64,000 nt of DNA. Origin: Accumulibacter sp003538495. Its GTDB lineage: Bacteria > Pseudomonadota > Gammaproteobacteria > Burkholderiales > Rhodocyclaceae. Positions 35,766 to 44,596 of the stretch are shown piece by piece. The stretch lies in assembly GCF_029255145.1 (NCBI RefSeq), contig NZ_JAPUVQ010000026.1, positions 1 through 64,000 of the forward strand, read 5' to 3'. Positions within the stretch are counted from its first letter, which is position 1, and each line of letters begins with the position of its first letter. The position numbers and the translations under genes were made by a program. A model generated the notes under the pieces. That model saw nothing but the letters and a program-made list of their open reading frames with translations. It was not told the DNA's origin and did no database searches.

Positions 35766-36326
35766 ATGGAAGACGATTATCCACACCTGCGTGAGAAGCA
35801 GATCGAGAGCACGCAGGTGTTTCGCGGCAAGCTGCTCGACGTGCGCCTTGACCGGGTGCGCCTACCGGACGGCGGCGACTGCCAGCGCGAATACGTCAAG
35901 CATCAGGGCGCAGTGGTGGTCATCGCGCAGCTCGACGACGGCCACCTGCTGTTCGTCCGCCAGCATCGCTATCCGCTGCGTCGCACCATTCTCGAGTTGC
36001 CTGCCGGCAAGATCGACCCGGGCGAGAAGATCCTGGATACCGGCACCCGTGAGCTGCTCGAAGAGACCGGCCACCTGGCCAGCGAGTGGCGCTACCTCGG
36101 CGTGATGCACCCGTGCGTCGGCTATTCCGACGAGCGGATCGAGATCTTTCTTGCCCGCGGGTTGCGCCGCGAAGCGGCTCCCAATCTGGACCGTGGCGAA
36201 TTTCTCGACGTTCTCAGCCTCTCGCTGGCGGACGCGCTGACGGCAGTGAGAAGCGGCGAGATCACCGACGCGAAGACGATCACCGGACTGTTCTGGGCCG
36301 AGAAAGCGTTGCTCGGTGGCTGGTGA
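35766..36326 (+). CDS. Nudix hydrolase, ADP-ribose pyrophosphatase type
   Basis: The 186-aa protein contains a full Nudix box: G-x5-E-x7-RELLEETG around residues 83-105 (GKIDPGEKILDTG then RELLEETGHL). The preceding YVKHQGAVVVIAQLDDG and the proline-free region after the box resemble NudF-type ADP-sugar pyrophosphatases, which cleave ADP-ribose to AMP and ribose-5-phosphate in the cytoplasm. It starts at ATG 35766, 16 bp after the nuo terminator. Confidence 0.85.
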   Translation: MEDDYPHLREKQIESTQVFRGKLLDVRLDRVRLPDGGDCQREYVKHQGAVVVIAQLDDGHLLFVRQHRYPLRRTILELPAGKIDPGEKILDTGTRELLEETGHLASEWRYLGVMHPCVGYSDERIEIFLARGLRREAAPNLDRGEFLDVLSLSLADALTAVRSGEITDAKTITGLFWAEKALLGGW

Positions 36327-36338
36327 CTGCGCCGCCGT

Positions 36339-37079
36339 TCATGATGGCTTGCAGTAGCGCGGCTCGGTTGTCCATTTCCGGACCTGGGTGGACAGCATGG
36401 CCTGGTAGGCGGCGATCGCCGCCAACTGGGCATTATCGTACCTGGCGATGGCCCGCCTCATCTCCGGGTGGGTATTGCCACGCTTGCCATCACGGATGGC
36501 TATCATCTGACGCAGCAGGTACGGGTAGTGCTGGCCTGCGATCACCGGGTAAGACTTCTCCTTGACGCCGTCGCCGTTGGGCTGGTGGCATTGGGCACAT
36601 TCCTTGTCGTAAAGTACCTTGCCATAGGCGACCAGCTTGGGGCCATCGGGGGCTTCATACTTCGCGGAGTCGCGTGGAACGCAGAGCGTGCCGATATACG
36701 CGGCGACGTCTGCCAGAGACTGCGCATCAGGGAGCCTGGTGGCGAACGGATACATCGCCGGGTTGTCTCGCAAGCCAGATCGAATGTCGGCCAACTGCTT
36801 GATGATCACGGTCGCGTGCTGTCCCGCCAACTGCGGAATGCTGCCGTCCGGCGTGCCGCCGCCGGTCGGCAGGTGGCAGGACTCGCAGTAGGCCCGGTAG
36901 TCCTCCTCGCCGGCCTTGACATCACCCTTCAGCCTCAGGGCCTGGATCGTCTCGGCGTTCTGCACGTTCCACTGCAGGTCCGGCGTCTCTGCAGCCGTGC
37001 TTTTCTTGCTGGCAGTTTCAGCCAGGGCAACATTAGCGGCCAGAGACAGCGTGACGGCAACGATCAGCGACATGTACAT
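36339..37079 (-). CDS. periplasmic dihaem cytochrome c (c4/c553-like)
   Basis: The 246-aa protein has a signal peptide (MYMSLIVAVTLSLAANVALA) and two CxxCH haem sites, CESCH near residue 64 and CAQCH near 160, each with a downstream Met region (e.g. YPFATRLPDAQSLADVAAYIGTL). This tandem monohaem arrangement is typical of cytochrome c4, an electron carrier to terminal oxidases. AGGAGAGG precedes the ATG at 37079. It is convergent with the Nudix gene with a 12-bp gap. Confidence 0.85.
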   Translation of the reverse strand: MYMSLIVAVTLSLAANVALAETASKKSTAAETPDLQWNVQNAETIQALRLKGDVKAGEEDYRAYCESCHLPTGGGTPDGSIPQLAGQHATVIIKQLADIRSGLRDNPAMYPFATRLPDAQSLADVAAYIGTLCVPRDSAKYEAPDGPKLVAYGKVLYDKECAQCHQPNGDGVKEKSYPVIAGQHYPYLLRQMIAIRDGKRGNTHPEMRRAIARYDNAQLAAIAAYQAMLSTQVRKWTTEPRYCKPS

Positions 37080-37367
37080 GGTCCTCTCCTTTCAGGTGTT
37101 GCAGGGAACCGCTCCAAGAAAAGGGCTTGCGAACCGCTTTCGCCGTCGATGAGCTTGGCGACGTGGCCTTCCGGACCGTCGGTCGCGAAGCCTTGATCCT
37201 GCTCCTCTCGGCCAGCATCGCATGTCTGCTGTCAGTATAGTAATCGAAACAACAGCCGAGCGCGCCAGCGAGAGCTCGGTGTACGTCGTTCCATCTCGCC
37301 GGTCGCGGCCGCCACTTCGACCGGAACATGGTCGACGAGGCCTGAAGTGCGGCGGCGCCGGAATGAC

Positions 37368-38051
37368 TCATCGGTCCGCCGGCGGTGGGGAGTCGCCCGG
37401 TGCACCAGCAAGCGCCTTGACGGCTGCCCGCAACTCGGCCACTTCACACTCCAGCCGGGTGACTCTCTCTTCGAGTTGGCGGTGCTCGCCGTCTTTTCCC
37501 GGCAGCGGCGCGTCTTTTTCGGCCGCAGCCGCGGGGGCCCCGCAAAGAATGTGCGCCCAGCGATGTTCGCGCGCTCCGGCCTGCCTGGGCAGACGGGTCA
37601 CCAGAGCGCCGCTGGCGCGCGCGGCCAGTTCTTCCAGAAACGCTTCAACCGACGAGGAATCGTCAAAGCGGTACAGGCGTTCACTGTTGGCGCGCAACTC
37701 ACTGACGGTTTGCGGTCCACGCAACATCAGGACGGCGAGTAGCGCCACAGCCGCCGCTGGCACGCCATAGACCCGGGCGAAATTCTGCGCGTAACGCAGC
37801 ACGCGGCCGGAAGCGCCGTAGGTTTCGATGACCAGGACGCGGCCGCGCAGGTCCTCGAGTGCGGCCTGCACCTCGCTTTCGCCAACGCTGATCACCGGCT
37901 CGCGCGCCGATTTCTGGTTGCAGCCGGCGCACAGTCCGTGCAGCGTCAGCGGATAGGCGTCGGGAGTGGTTTTTTCCTTCTCGATCAGCACACCGAGGAT
38001 GCGCGCTTCGAGAAGGCTCAAGGTCTGCAAGGTATCGGAAATCTGGGCCAT
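37368..38051 (-). CDS. YceH family (DUF480) protein
   Basis: The 227-aa protein matches YceH: LSLLEARILGVLIEKEKTTPDAYPL at the start, CNQKSAREPV, then a second winged-helix half with LMLRGPQTVSELRANSERL. The fold is two winged helices; the function is not established. A C-terminal coiled coil (LEERVTRLECEVAELRAAV) follows. It is independent of RF3, with a 141-bp gap. Confidence 0.88.
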   Translation of the reverse strand: MAQISDTLQTLSLLEARILGVLIEKEKTTPDAYPLTLHGLCAGCNQKSAREPVISVGESEVQAALEDLRGRVLVIETYGASGRVLRYAQNFARVYGVPAAAVALLAVLMLRGPQTVSELRANSERLYRFDDSSSVEAFLEELAARASGALVTRLPRQAGAREHRWAHILCGAPAAAAEKDAPLPGKDGEHRQLEERVTRLECEVAELRAAVKALAGAPGDSPPPADR

Positions 38052-38192
38052 TAAGTCAGTAGCTCCGTCTGTGGGGGGGTGCGGGGGCTGCGGTTCAGTC
38101 GTCGGAGCCGCGGTGCTAGCCAGGCGGCGTCTGGCTTCAGCGACATTGCCGGTTTGGCCATTCGCCGCGACCGGCCACTTTCCGTCGCCCGC

Positions 38193-39839
38193 TCAGGCCA
38201 GCAATTGGCCGTGTTCGCGCGAGTCGTGGAAGGCGACCCGCGGCCACTTCTCGCTGGTCACTTCAAGGTTGTAGCGCGTGCTCGCCAGGTACACCGGGTT
38301 GCCGTCAACGTCTTTGGCCATGCGGTGCATTTGCTCGCGCTCGAAACCGCGCCGGGTGGTGTCATCTGGAAACGTCAGCCAGCGCGCGGTGTAGATGTCC
38401 GCCGACTCGAAGATCGCATCGACCTTGTACTCGGTTTGCAGGCGCTGCGCGACAACCTCGAATTGCAGCGTGCCGACCGCGCCGAGCAGCAGCGCGCCGC
38501 TGCCCAGATTCTCGAAGACCTGGATCGCGCCCTCTTCGCCAAGCTCCTGCAGGCCCTTCTGCAGCTGCTTGCTCTTCAGCGGGTCGCGCAGCCGAGCCAC
38601 CCGAAACAGCTCCGGCGAGAAGTAGGGAATGCCCTTGAAGGCCAGCGTTTCACCTTCGCTCAGGCAGTCGCCGATGTGCAGGTTGCCGTGGTTGTGGATG
38701 CCGATGATGTCGCCGGCCACCGCGTCCTCCATCAGCAGGCGCTCGTTGGCCATGAAGGTCAGCACATTGGCCAGCTTGATCTCGCGATCGAGACGCACGT
38801 GCCTGACTTTCATTCCCGGGCTGTAGCGGCCCGAGCAGACGCGAAAGAACGCGATCCGGTCGCGGTGCTTGGGGTCCATGTTGGCCTGGATCTTGAACAC
38901 GAAACCGGTGAATGCCTTTTCGCCGGGCTGAATCAGGCGCGTGCCGCCGTCGCGTTCCTGCGGCTGCGGTGCCCAGTCGAGCAGCGCCTGCAGGATTTCC
39001 TGAACGCCGAAGTTGTTGATTGCCGAGCCGAAGAATACCGGCGACTGGTGGCCGGCGAGAAAACCGACCAGGTCGAACGGGCTGCTGGCGCTCTGGATCA
39101 GGTCGACGTCCTCGCGCAGCTTGCCCACCTCGCCGGGAAACTGCGCATCGAGCAGCGGGTTGCCGAGACCTTCCAGGCGCTCGGACTCGCTGCGCCGCTC
39201 CTGGCCGGCGGCGAAGTGCAGCAGGCGATCGTCGAGCAGGTGATAGACGCCGCGAAAGGTCTTGCCCATGCCGATCGGCCAGGTGATCGGTGCGCACTCG
39301 ATGCCCAGCACCGACTCGATTTCCTCGAGCAGTTCGAAGGGCTCGCGGACCTCGCGGTCGAGCTTGTTGACGAAGGTGATGATCGGCGTGTTGCGCATCC
39401 GGCAGACGTTGAGCAGCTTGATGGTTTGAGCCTCGACGCCCTTGGCCGCGTCGATCACCATCACCGCCGCATCGACAGCGGTCAGGACGCGGTAGGTGTC
39501 TTCCGAGAAATCCTCGTGGCCTGGCGTGTCGAGCAGGTTGACGGTGTGCCCCTGATACTCGAACTGCATCACCGAGCTGGTCACCGAGATGCCGCGCTGC
39601 TTCTCCACCTCCATCCAGTCCGAGGTCGCGTGGCGAGCACTCTTGCGTCCTTTGACCGTGCCTGCGAGCTGGATCGCGCCGCCGAACAGAAGCAGCTTCT
39701 CGGTCAGCGTCGTCTTGCCGGCATCGGGGTGGGAAATGATCGCAAAGGTGCGCCGCCTGGCGACGTCGCGCAGGATCCCCGGAGGAAACTGACCGTCGTC
39801 CGGGCTGTCGTTCGGGGAATCGCTGGGGGTGGTGCTCAT
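38193..39839 (-). CDS. prfC: peptide chain release factor 3
   Basis: This 548-aa translational GTPase recycles RF1/RF2 after termination. Its G domain shows AIISHPDAGKTT (G1), NLLDTPGHEDF (G3) and FVNKLDRE (G4), followed by RF3-typical domains II and III (GAVGTLQFEVVAQRLQTEY). I chose the ATG at 39839 (MSTTPSDSPND), since the upstream open frame to 40064 has no family character. The first ~20 residues are acidic and Ser/Asp-rich. Confidence 0.95.
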   Translation of the reverse strand: MSTTPSDSPNDSPDDGQFPPGILRDVARRRTFAIISHPDAGKTTLTEKLLLFGGAIQLAGTVKGRKSARHATSDWMEVEKQRGISVTSSVMQFEYQGHTVNLLDTPGHEDFSEDTYRVLTAVDAAVMVIDAAKGVEAQTIKLLNVCRMRNTPIITFVNKLDREVREPFELLEEIESVLGIECAPITWPIGMGKTFRGVYHLLDDRLLHFAAGQERRSESERLEGLGNPLLDAQFPGEVGKLREDVDLIQSASSPFDLVGFLAGHQSPVFFGSAINNFGVQEILQALLDWAPQPQERDGGTRLIQPGEKAFTGFVFKIQANMDPKHRDRIAFFRVCSGRYSPGMKVRHVRLDREIKLANVLTFMANERLLMEDAVAGDIIGIHNHGNLHIGDCLSEGETLAFKGIPYFSPELFRVARLRDPLKSKQLQKGLQELGEEGAIQVFENLGSGALLLGAVGTLQFEVVAQRLQTEYKVDAIFESADIYTARWLTFPDDTTRRGFEREQMHRMAKDVDGNPVYLASTRYNLEVTSEKWPRVAFHDSREHGQLLA

Positions 39840-40351
39840 CAGAAAGCTTTCGACGGCAAGAAAACAGAAAGCCGCCGGTCGGGAAAGAGAAGGCTGACCC
39901 ACTGGCGGCGTGCAGGCTGCACTATAGCAAGACTGGCCCCGAGCGGGAACCGCGCCGCCTGGGGCGCGGTGCCGGGATGAATTGCGCAGCCGCGCGCTGG
40001 CTTCGGGCGGTCGATCTGATCCCTGCAGCGTCATTGACGCCGGGCTGCATCGCCCCGCCGTCACCGTGATCTTCGCCCGGCACTACCGGCCGGCAATCGC
40101 GGTCGAAAACCGGGGCCCGATTGCGCAAACTGCCGTCCGGGGCCATGATGACGTTGCCGGGCACCGTGCTGGTCGCCGCACGGGCCGACGCATGGATCTC
40201 CCTGCGGTGCGGGGATCGCTGGCCGGCTCGTTCGGCAGTTGCAGGCTGGTCGATCCGGTGAGCAAGTGGCGCCGGTCCGGCAGGCGGTGATCGCCGACGG
40301 CCAAGGGCCAGTAAACCGTCCGGATCAATTCTGACCACGAGGAGGATCACG
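39840..40351. other. 512-bp gap between prfC and the DUF2789 gene
   Basis: The gap separates two divergent genes. Short GC-rich open frames on both strands show no recognisable domain. The minus-strand frame around 39960-40200 has protein-like stretches (APDGSLRNRAPVFDRDC) that could be a decayed gene, but I cannot support it. The last 20 bp hold the ribosome binding site GAGGAGG of the next gene. Confidence 0.4.
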
Positions 40352-40582
40352 ATGGAAAACACTGTTCACACGCTGAGCGAGCTATTCCGCCAACTCGGCT
40401 TGCCGGATGATTCGGCGAGCATCGAGGATTTTATTGCCCGTCACCGGCCGCTGCCGCACGGACTTCCCCTGGCCGAAGCACCATTCTGGACGCCGAGCCA
40501 GGCGCAGTTCCTCAGCGAGGAGATCAGTGCCGACGCCGACTGGGCTGAACTGGTGGACACCCTGTCTTCACTCCTCGCCTGA
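40352..40582 (+). CDS. DUF2789 family protein
   Basis: The 76-aa protein (MENTVHTLSELFRQLGLPDD...) shows the DUF2789 pattern of FxxLGLP, then FIxxHRPLP, FWTPSQAQFLxEE and a C-terminal helix WAELVDTLSSLL. The family is small, soluble and of unknown function. GAGGAGG lies 9 bp before the ATG. Confidence 0.8.
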   Translation: MENTVHTLSELFRQLGLPDDSASIEDFIARHRPLPHGLPLAEAPFWTPSQAQFLSEEISADADWAELVDTLSSLLA

Positions 40583-40680
40583 TCGCTGGATGTCGAGCGC
40601 GGCGCGCTCGGCCGATGATCAGGCGCTAACCCTGACAACTTCTCCACGTACCGTCACTGGCAGCTGCTTCTGCCATGGCT

Positions 40681-41559
40681 TCATCCATGCCCGGCGCGCA
40701 GCGCCGCGATACGTTCCGCCAGCGGCGGGTGGGTCATGAACAGGCGCTTGATGCCGTCGCCACCGCCACCGCTGATGCCGAAGGCTGCCAGCTTTTCCGG
40801 CAGGGGTGCGGGATGCAGCGAGTTCAGCCGCTCCAGCGCGGCGATCATGTGCTGGCGCCCGGCGAGGTTGGCGCCGCCCCGGTCGGCGCGAAATTCGCGC
40901 TGCCGCGAGAACCACATGACGATGATCGAAGCGAGAACGCCGAGCACCAGTTCGGCGACGATCATGGTGACGAAGAAGGCCGGCCCCTGGCCGCGCTCGG
41001 TCTTGAACACGACGCGATCAACCAGGTGGCCGATGACGCGTGACAGGAACATGACGAAGGTGTTCACCACGCCCTGGATCAGCGCCAGCGTCACCATGTC
41101 GCCGTTGGCGACGTGGGCGATTTCGTGACCGATGACGGCTTCGGCTTCGCGCTTCGACATCCGCTGCAAGAGGCCGCTGGAAACCGCGACCAGGGAACTG
41201 TTCCTGCTCATGCCGGTGGCGAAGGCGTTGACCTCGGGGGTGTCGAAAATGCCCACCTCGGGCATCTTGATGCCGGCTTGGGCCGCGTACGTGTGCACCG
41301 TTTCCAGCAGCCAGGATTCGGTCGAGTTCGCTGGCGTTTCGATCACCTGCACGCCCATCGCCTTCTTCGCCGACCACTTCGAGATGGCCAGCGAGATGAA
41401 GGAACCGCCGAAACCCATGACGGCGGCGAAGATCAGCAGCGACGTGAGGTTCAGCCCGCTGGCGTTGAGATAGGGCTCGACGCCCAGGAGGCGCATGCTG
41501 ACCGACAACACCAGCACGATGGCCATGTTGGTGGCGACGAAGAGGAAGATGCGTTTCAC
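40681..41559 (-). CDS. htpX: membrane zinc metalloprotease HtpX
   Basis: This 292-aa inner-membrane protease has N-terminal helices (KRIFLFVATNMAIVLVLSV), the zinc motif HEIAH (in EAVIGHEIAHVANGD), two more helices (~150-215) and the downstream Glu region QREFRADRGGANLAG. It degrades misfolded membrane proteins. It starts with GTG at 41559, whose GTGA overlaps the stop of the ion-channel gene, so the two are coupled. Confidence 0.93.
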   Translation of the reverse strand: MKRIFLFVATNMAIVLVLSVSMRLLGVEPYLNASGLNLTSLLIFAAVMGFGGSFISLAISKWSAKKAMGVQVIETPANSTESWLLETVHTYAAQAGIKMPEVGIFDTPEVNAFATGMSRNSSLVAVSSGLLQRMSKREAEAVIGHEIAHVANGDMVTLALIQGVVNTFVMFLSRVIGHLVDRVVFKTERGQGPAFFVTMIVAELVLGVLASIIVMWFSRQREFRADRGGANLAGRQHMIAALERLNSLHPAPLPEKLAAFGISGGGGDGIKRLFMTHPPLAERIAALRAGHG

Positions 41560-42461
41560 GGGTTCTCCTTGGCGGTGGGGTCTGGCGACGGGGTTTGGCG
41601 AGAGGTGGACGAGGCTGTTGCGCTGACCGCAAGCATGGCTTTCAAGGCGCTGATTTCGTCGCGCAGACTGCGCATTTCGCTGTGCAGGTCGGCTTCGATG
41701 TGCTCGCGGGCCGCGACCACGGCCAGTTTCGTGTCGTGCTGCTCGGCGTCGGTGTAGCTTTGCATGGCGTTGACGATGATCGCGATGAACAGGTTGAGCA
41801 TGGTGAAAGTCGCCACCAGGATGAAGGGGACGAAGAAAGCCCATGCGTAGGGGAAGTTCTCCATCACCGGGCGGGCGATGCCCATCGACCAGCTCTCCAG
41901 GGTCATGATCTGGAACAGTGTATAGAGCGAGCGGCCGAGGTCGCCGAACCATTCCGGGTGGGTCGCGGCGAACAGCTTGGTGGCAATCACCGCGAACACG
42001 TAGTAGACGATCAGCAGCACCAGAGCGATCGAGCCGAGGCCCGGAATCGCCGCCAGCAAGGCCCCGACGACGCGTCGCATCGACGGCACCATGGTCAGGA
42101 GGCGCAGCACGCGCAGCACCCGCAAGGCCCGCAGTACGGCCAGCGGCCCGGTGGCCGGGACCAGCGCGATGGCGACCACGGCGAAATCGAAGACGCTCCA
42201 CGGGTCGCGCCAGAAGGCCGCGCGCTGGGCGTAAAGGCGCAGGACGATTTCGACCACGAACACCGCCAGGATGGCACGGTCAAGCAGGACGATCAGCCCG
42301 CCGGTCACCGCCAGCGCGCTGGCCGATGTTTCCAGGCCCAGCAAGGCGGCATTGAGCAGGATCAGACCGATGATGAAGTTCTGCACGCGCGGCTGCTCGA
42401 GCCAGGCGCGAACCCGCTGGCGTGTGTCGCCTGCCGGATGGTCATTCATCTTCGTGCGCAT
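41556..42461 (-). CDS. bacterial voltage-gated sodium channel (NavAb/NaChBac type)
   Basis: The ~301-aa protein is a single six-helix channel subunit that should form tetramers in the inner membrane. S4 is visible as an arginine ladder (LRALRVLRVLRLL), followed by VPSMRRVV. The pore holds the selectivity filter TLESWSM, the same seven residues as in NavAb, between two hydrophobic helices. A C-terminal coiled coil (EHIEADLHSEMRSLRDEISALK) is typical of BacNaV tetramer stabilisers. Start choice between ATG 42461 and 42449 is uncertain. It is coupled to htpX and follows the YqaA-like gene by 7 bp. Confidence 0.88.
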   Translation of the reverse strand: MRTKMNDHPAGDTRQRVRAWLEQPRVQNFIIGLILLNAALLGLETSASALAVTGGLIVLLDRAILAVFVVEIVLRLYAQRAAFWRDPWSVFDFAVVAIALVPATGPLAVLRALRVLRVLRLLTMVPSMRRVVGALLAAIPGLGSIALVLLIVYYVFAVIATKLFAATHPEWFGDLGRSLYTLFQIMTLESWSMGIARPVMENFPYAWAFFVPFILVATFTMLNLFIAIIVNAMQSYTDAEQHDTKLAVVAAREHIEADLHSEMRSLRDEISALKAMLAVSATASSTSRQTPSPDPTAKENP

Positions 42462-42468
42462 GGTCGTT

Positions 42469-43044
42469 TCAGCGATACGCCAGCAAGGCCAGCGCCAGCA
42501 GCGCAACCGTTGCCCAACCCAGGCGGTCGATGTACCGGTGAAGTGCTGCCTCCATGCGCGCGCCGCCCCAGGCCATCAGCCCGGCGACGAGGAAGAAACG
42601 CGCACCGCGCCCGATCAGCGAAGCGACGACGAAAGGCAACAGGGCCATCGACAGGGCGCCGGCGGCGATGGTGAAGACCTTGTAGGGAATCGGCGAGAAG
42701 CCGGCGATGAACACCGCCCAGAAGCCCCAGAGCCCGAACCACTCGACCGCCGTCCGATAGGCCAGCCAATAGCGGCTCTCGTGCAACCACGGCAGTACGG
42801 CGTCGATGGCGAAGTAGCCGATGCCATAACCGAAGAGCCCGCCCGCCACCGAGGCCAGTGTCGTCAGGAGCGCGAGGCGCCACGCCAGCCGCGGTTGCGC
42901 GAGGCACATCGGCGCCAGCATCACGTCCGGCGGGATCGGGAAGAACGAGGATTCGGCAAAGCTCATGCCGCCCAGGTACCAGGGCGCGTGCGGATGCCGG
43001 GACCAGACCATGGTCCGGCGATAGAGTGATGAAAACAGTCTCAT
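42469..43044 (-). CDS. YqaA/DedA-like integral membrane protein
   Basis: The 191-aa protein has the SNARE-associated/DedA-type layout: an N-terminal soluble stretch, AESSFFPIPPDVML (re-entrant loop with the PIPP motif), a GGLFGYGIGYF segment, GFSPIPYKVFTIAAG and C-terminal helices. YqaA relatives are small DedA-family proteins linked to membrane homeostasis. It overlaps the small gene at 43041 by 4 bp and precedes the sodium channel closely. Confidence 0.8.
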   Translation of the reverse strand: MRLFSSLYRRTMVWSRHPHAPWYLGGMSFAESSFFPIPPDVMLAPMCLAQPRLAWRLALLTTLASVAGGLFGYGIGYFAIDAVLPWLHESRYWLAYRTAVEWFGLWGFWAVFIAGFSPIPYKVFTIAAGALSMALLPFVVASLIGRGARFFLVAGLMAWGGARMEAALHRYIDRLGWATVALLALALLAYR

Positions 43045-43388
43045 TGCCGGACATCGTGCGGTTCAAGAGCACGGCAGGGTCCAAGGATTGTCGCGACCAC
43101 CACCCCGTTCTGCACCGCGCGCCGGCTGCCCATCAGCGAGTTCCGGGAAAAACGCTGTCGCACCGGCACGACCACGGGCACATCGCTGCGGCCGGAAATG
43201 GCGTCGGCCACGCCAGGAACCGCGGATGCCACCGCGATGTCCTCCAGTTCCTCGGGGACTTGGGAAGGACGCTCGTCCCAGGCGGGCTCTTCCGGCGCCT
43301 TCGGTCCGAATCGCCTCGTCAGGTACTGGAACAACATGATGGCCAGAAACACCAGGACATAGAGCAGTTCCTCAGGGATGCCTTTCAT
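43041..43388 (-). CDS. small membrane-anchored protein, downstream of floA
   Basis: This 115-aa protein has one N-terminal transmembrane helix (LLYVLVFLAIMLFQYL) followed by an acidic linker and a basic C-terminal half. I do not recognise a family. It overlaps the floA stop by ATGA (43385-43388) and the next gene by 4 bp, so it is part of a floA-linked operon. It might assist the flotillin, but this is inference. Confidence 0.55.
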   Translation of the reverse strand: MKGIPEELLYVLVFLAIMLFQYLTRRFGPKAPEEPAWDERPSQVPEELEDIAVASAVPGVADAISGRSDVPVVVPVRQRFSRNSLMGSRRAVQNGVVVATILGPCRALEPHDVRQ

Positions 43389-44373
43389 GGAGATTCTTCC
43401 TGGTTTCGCTTGGTGGCAAGCGGCGCGTTATCGGCGCTGGCGATCTCTTCGCGCATGCTGGTAGCGGCCTGCAGGTTCTTCATGCGGTAGTAGTCCATGA
43501 TGCCCAGATTGCCCTGGCGGAAAGCCTCGGCCATGGCGCGCGGCACTTCGGCCTCGGATTCCACGACGCGCGCCCGCATCTCCTGCTCCAGCGCGACGGC
43601 CATGGCGCGACGCTCCTCGGCCTTGGCCTGGGCGATCTGCTTGTCGGCATTGGCCTGGTCGATCTGCAACTTGGCGCCGATGTTCTCGCCCACCATCACG
43701 TCGGCGACGTCGATTGACAGAATTTCGTAGGCCGTACCCGCGTCCAGGCCCTTGGAGAGAACATGCGTGGAAATGTGATCCGGGCTCTCCAGCACGCTCT
43801 TGTGGCTCGCGGAAGAACCGATCGTGCTGACCATGCCCTCGCCGACGCGCGCGATGATCGTCTCCTCGCCGGCGCCACCCACCAGCTGGTTGATGTTGGT
43901 GCGCACGGTGACCAGGCAAACGGCAATCAGCTGGATGCCGTCCTTGGCCACGGCGGCTATTTTCGGGGTCTGGATCACCTTGGGCAGCACCGACATCTGT
44001 ACCGCTTCGAGCACATTGCGTCCGGCCAGATCGATGGCTGCCGCTTGCTTGAAGGGCAGGGGAATGTTGGCCATGTCCGCCGAAATCATGGCTTGACCAC
44101 GCGGACGACATTGCCGCCGGCAAGGAAGTGGGCTTCCAGATCGTTGATGGAAATTTCCAGGCCGGCCTGCACCGCGCTGATTCTTGCCGTCACCACCGTC
44201 GCCGGCGGAACGCGGCGCAGGCGCATGGCGATCAGCGTGAATAGTCCCAAGTAGGCCCGGGAAGCCCACGCGGAAATCCACAGCGGAATGGGCACCAGAT
44301 AGAGAACCAGCGCCGCCACCGCCACCATGAGAATGCCCAGTTCTCCGGTCATGTTGTTCAGGATATCGATCAT
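43385..44373 (-). pseudogene. floA: flotillin-like protein FloA, frameshifted
   Basis: Two frames together give a complete FloA. 44373-44086 encodes the N-terminal membrane region (LYLVPIPLWISAWAS, LRRVPPATVV, SINDLEAHFLAGGNV) and ends VVRVVKP-stop. From about 44097 to 43385 another frame continues with MISADMANIPLPFKQAAAIDLAGRN, the SPFH core (VGGAGEETIIARVGEG) and the coiled tail (AQAKAEERRAMA). Intact relatives read VVRVV-(N/K)-A-L/M-I-x-A at this joint, so one base is missing near 44090-44096. It is either a real mutation, an assembly error, or two separately started proteins via the ATG at the joint. FloA organises membrane microdomains. Confidence 0.8.
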
Positions 44374-44596
44374 TTTCTATCTTGTTGTTGCCGATGTGCG
44401 GTATTCGCCGCACGACGATCGCCGCGGAAGCCGCGGCTACTCATTGCTGTTCATGAAACCCGGCAGGCTGCTGAAAAGGTTGAAGCTGGAGACGAACGGC
44501 AACTCGCCTGGTCCCAGGCTCGGGGCCATAGGCCGCAAGCCTGGCACCGCCATCCCGGCCGGGACGGCTCCCGGATGAAGGATTCCGATTCCTGCT

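Noticed and set aside
39922..40362. 146-codon minus-strand frame upstream of prfC
   Set aside because: It lacks a recognisable domain and runs across the start of the DUF2789 gene, so I treat it as non-coding.
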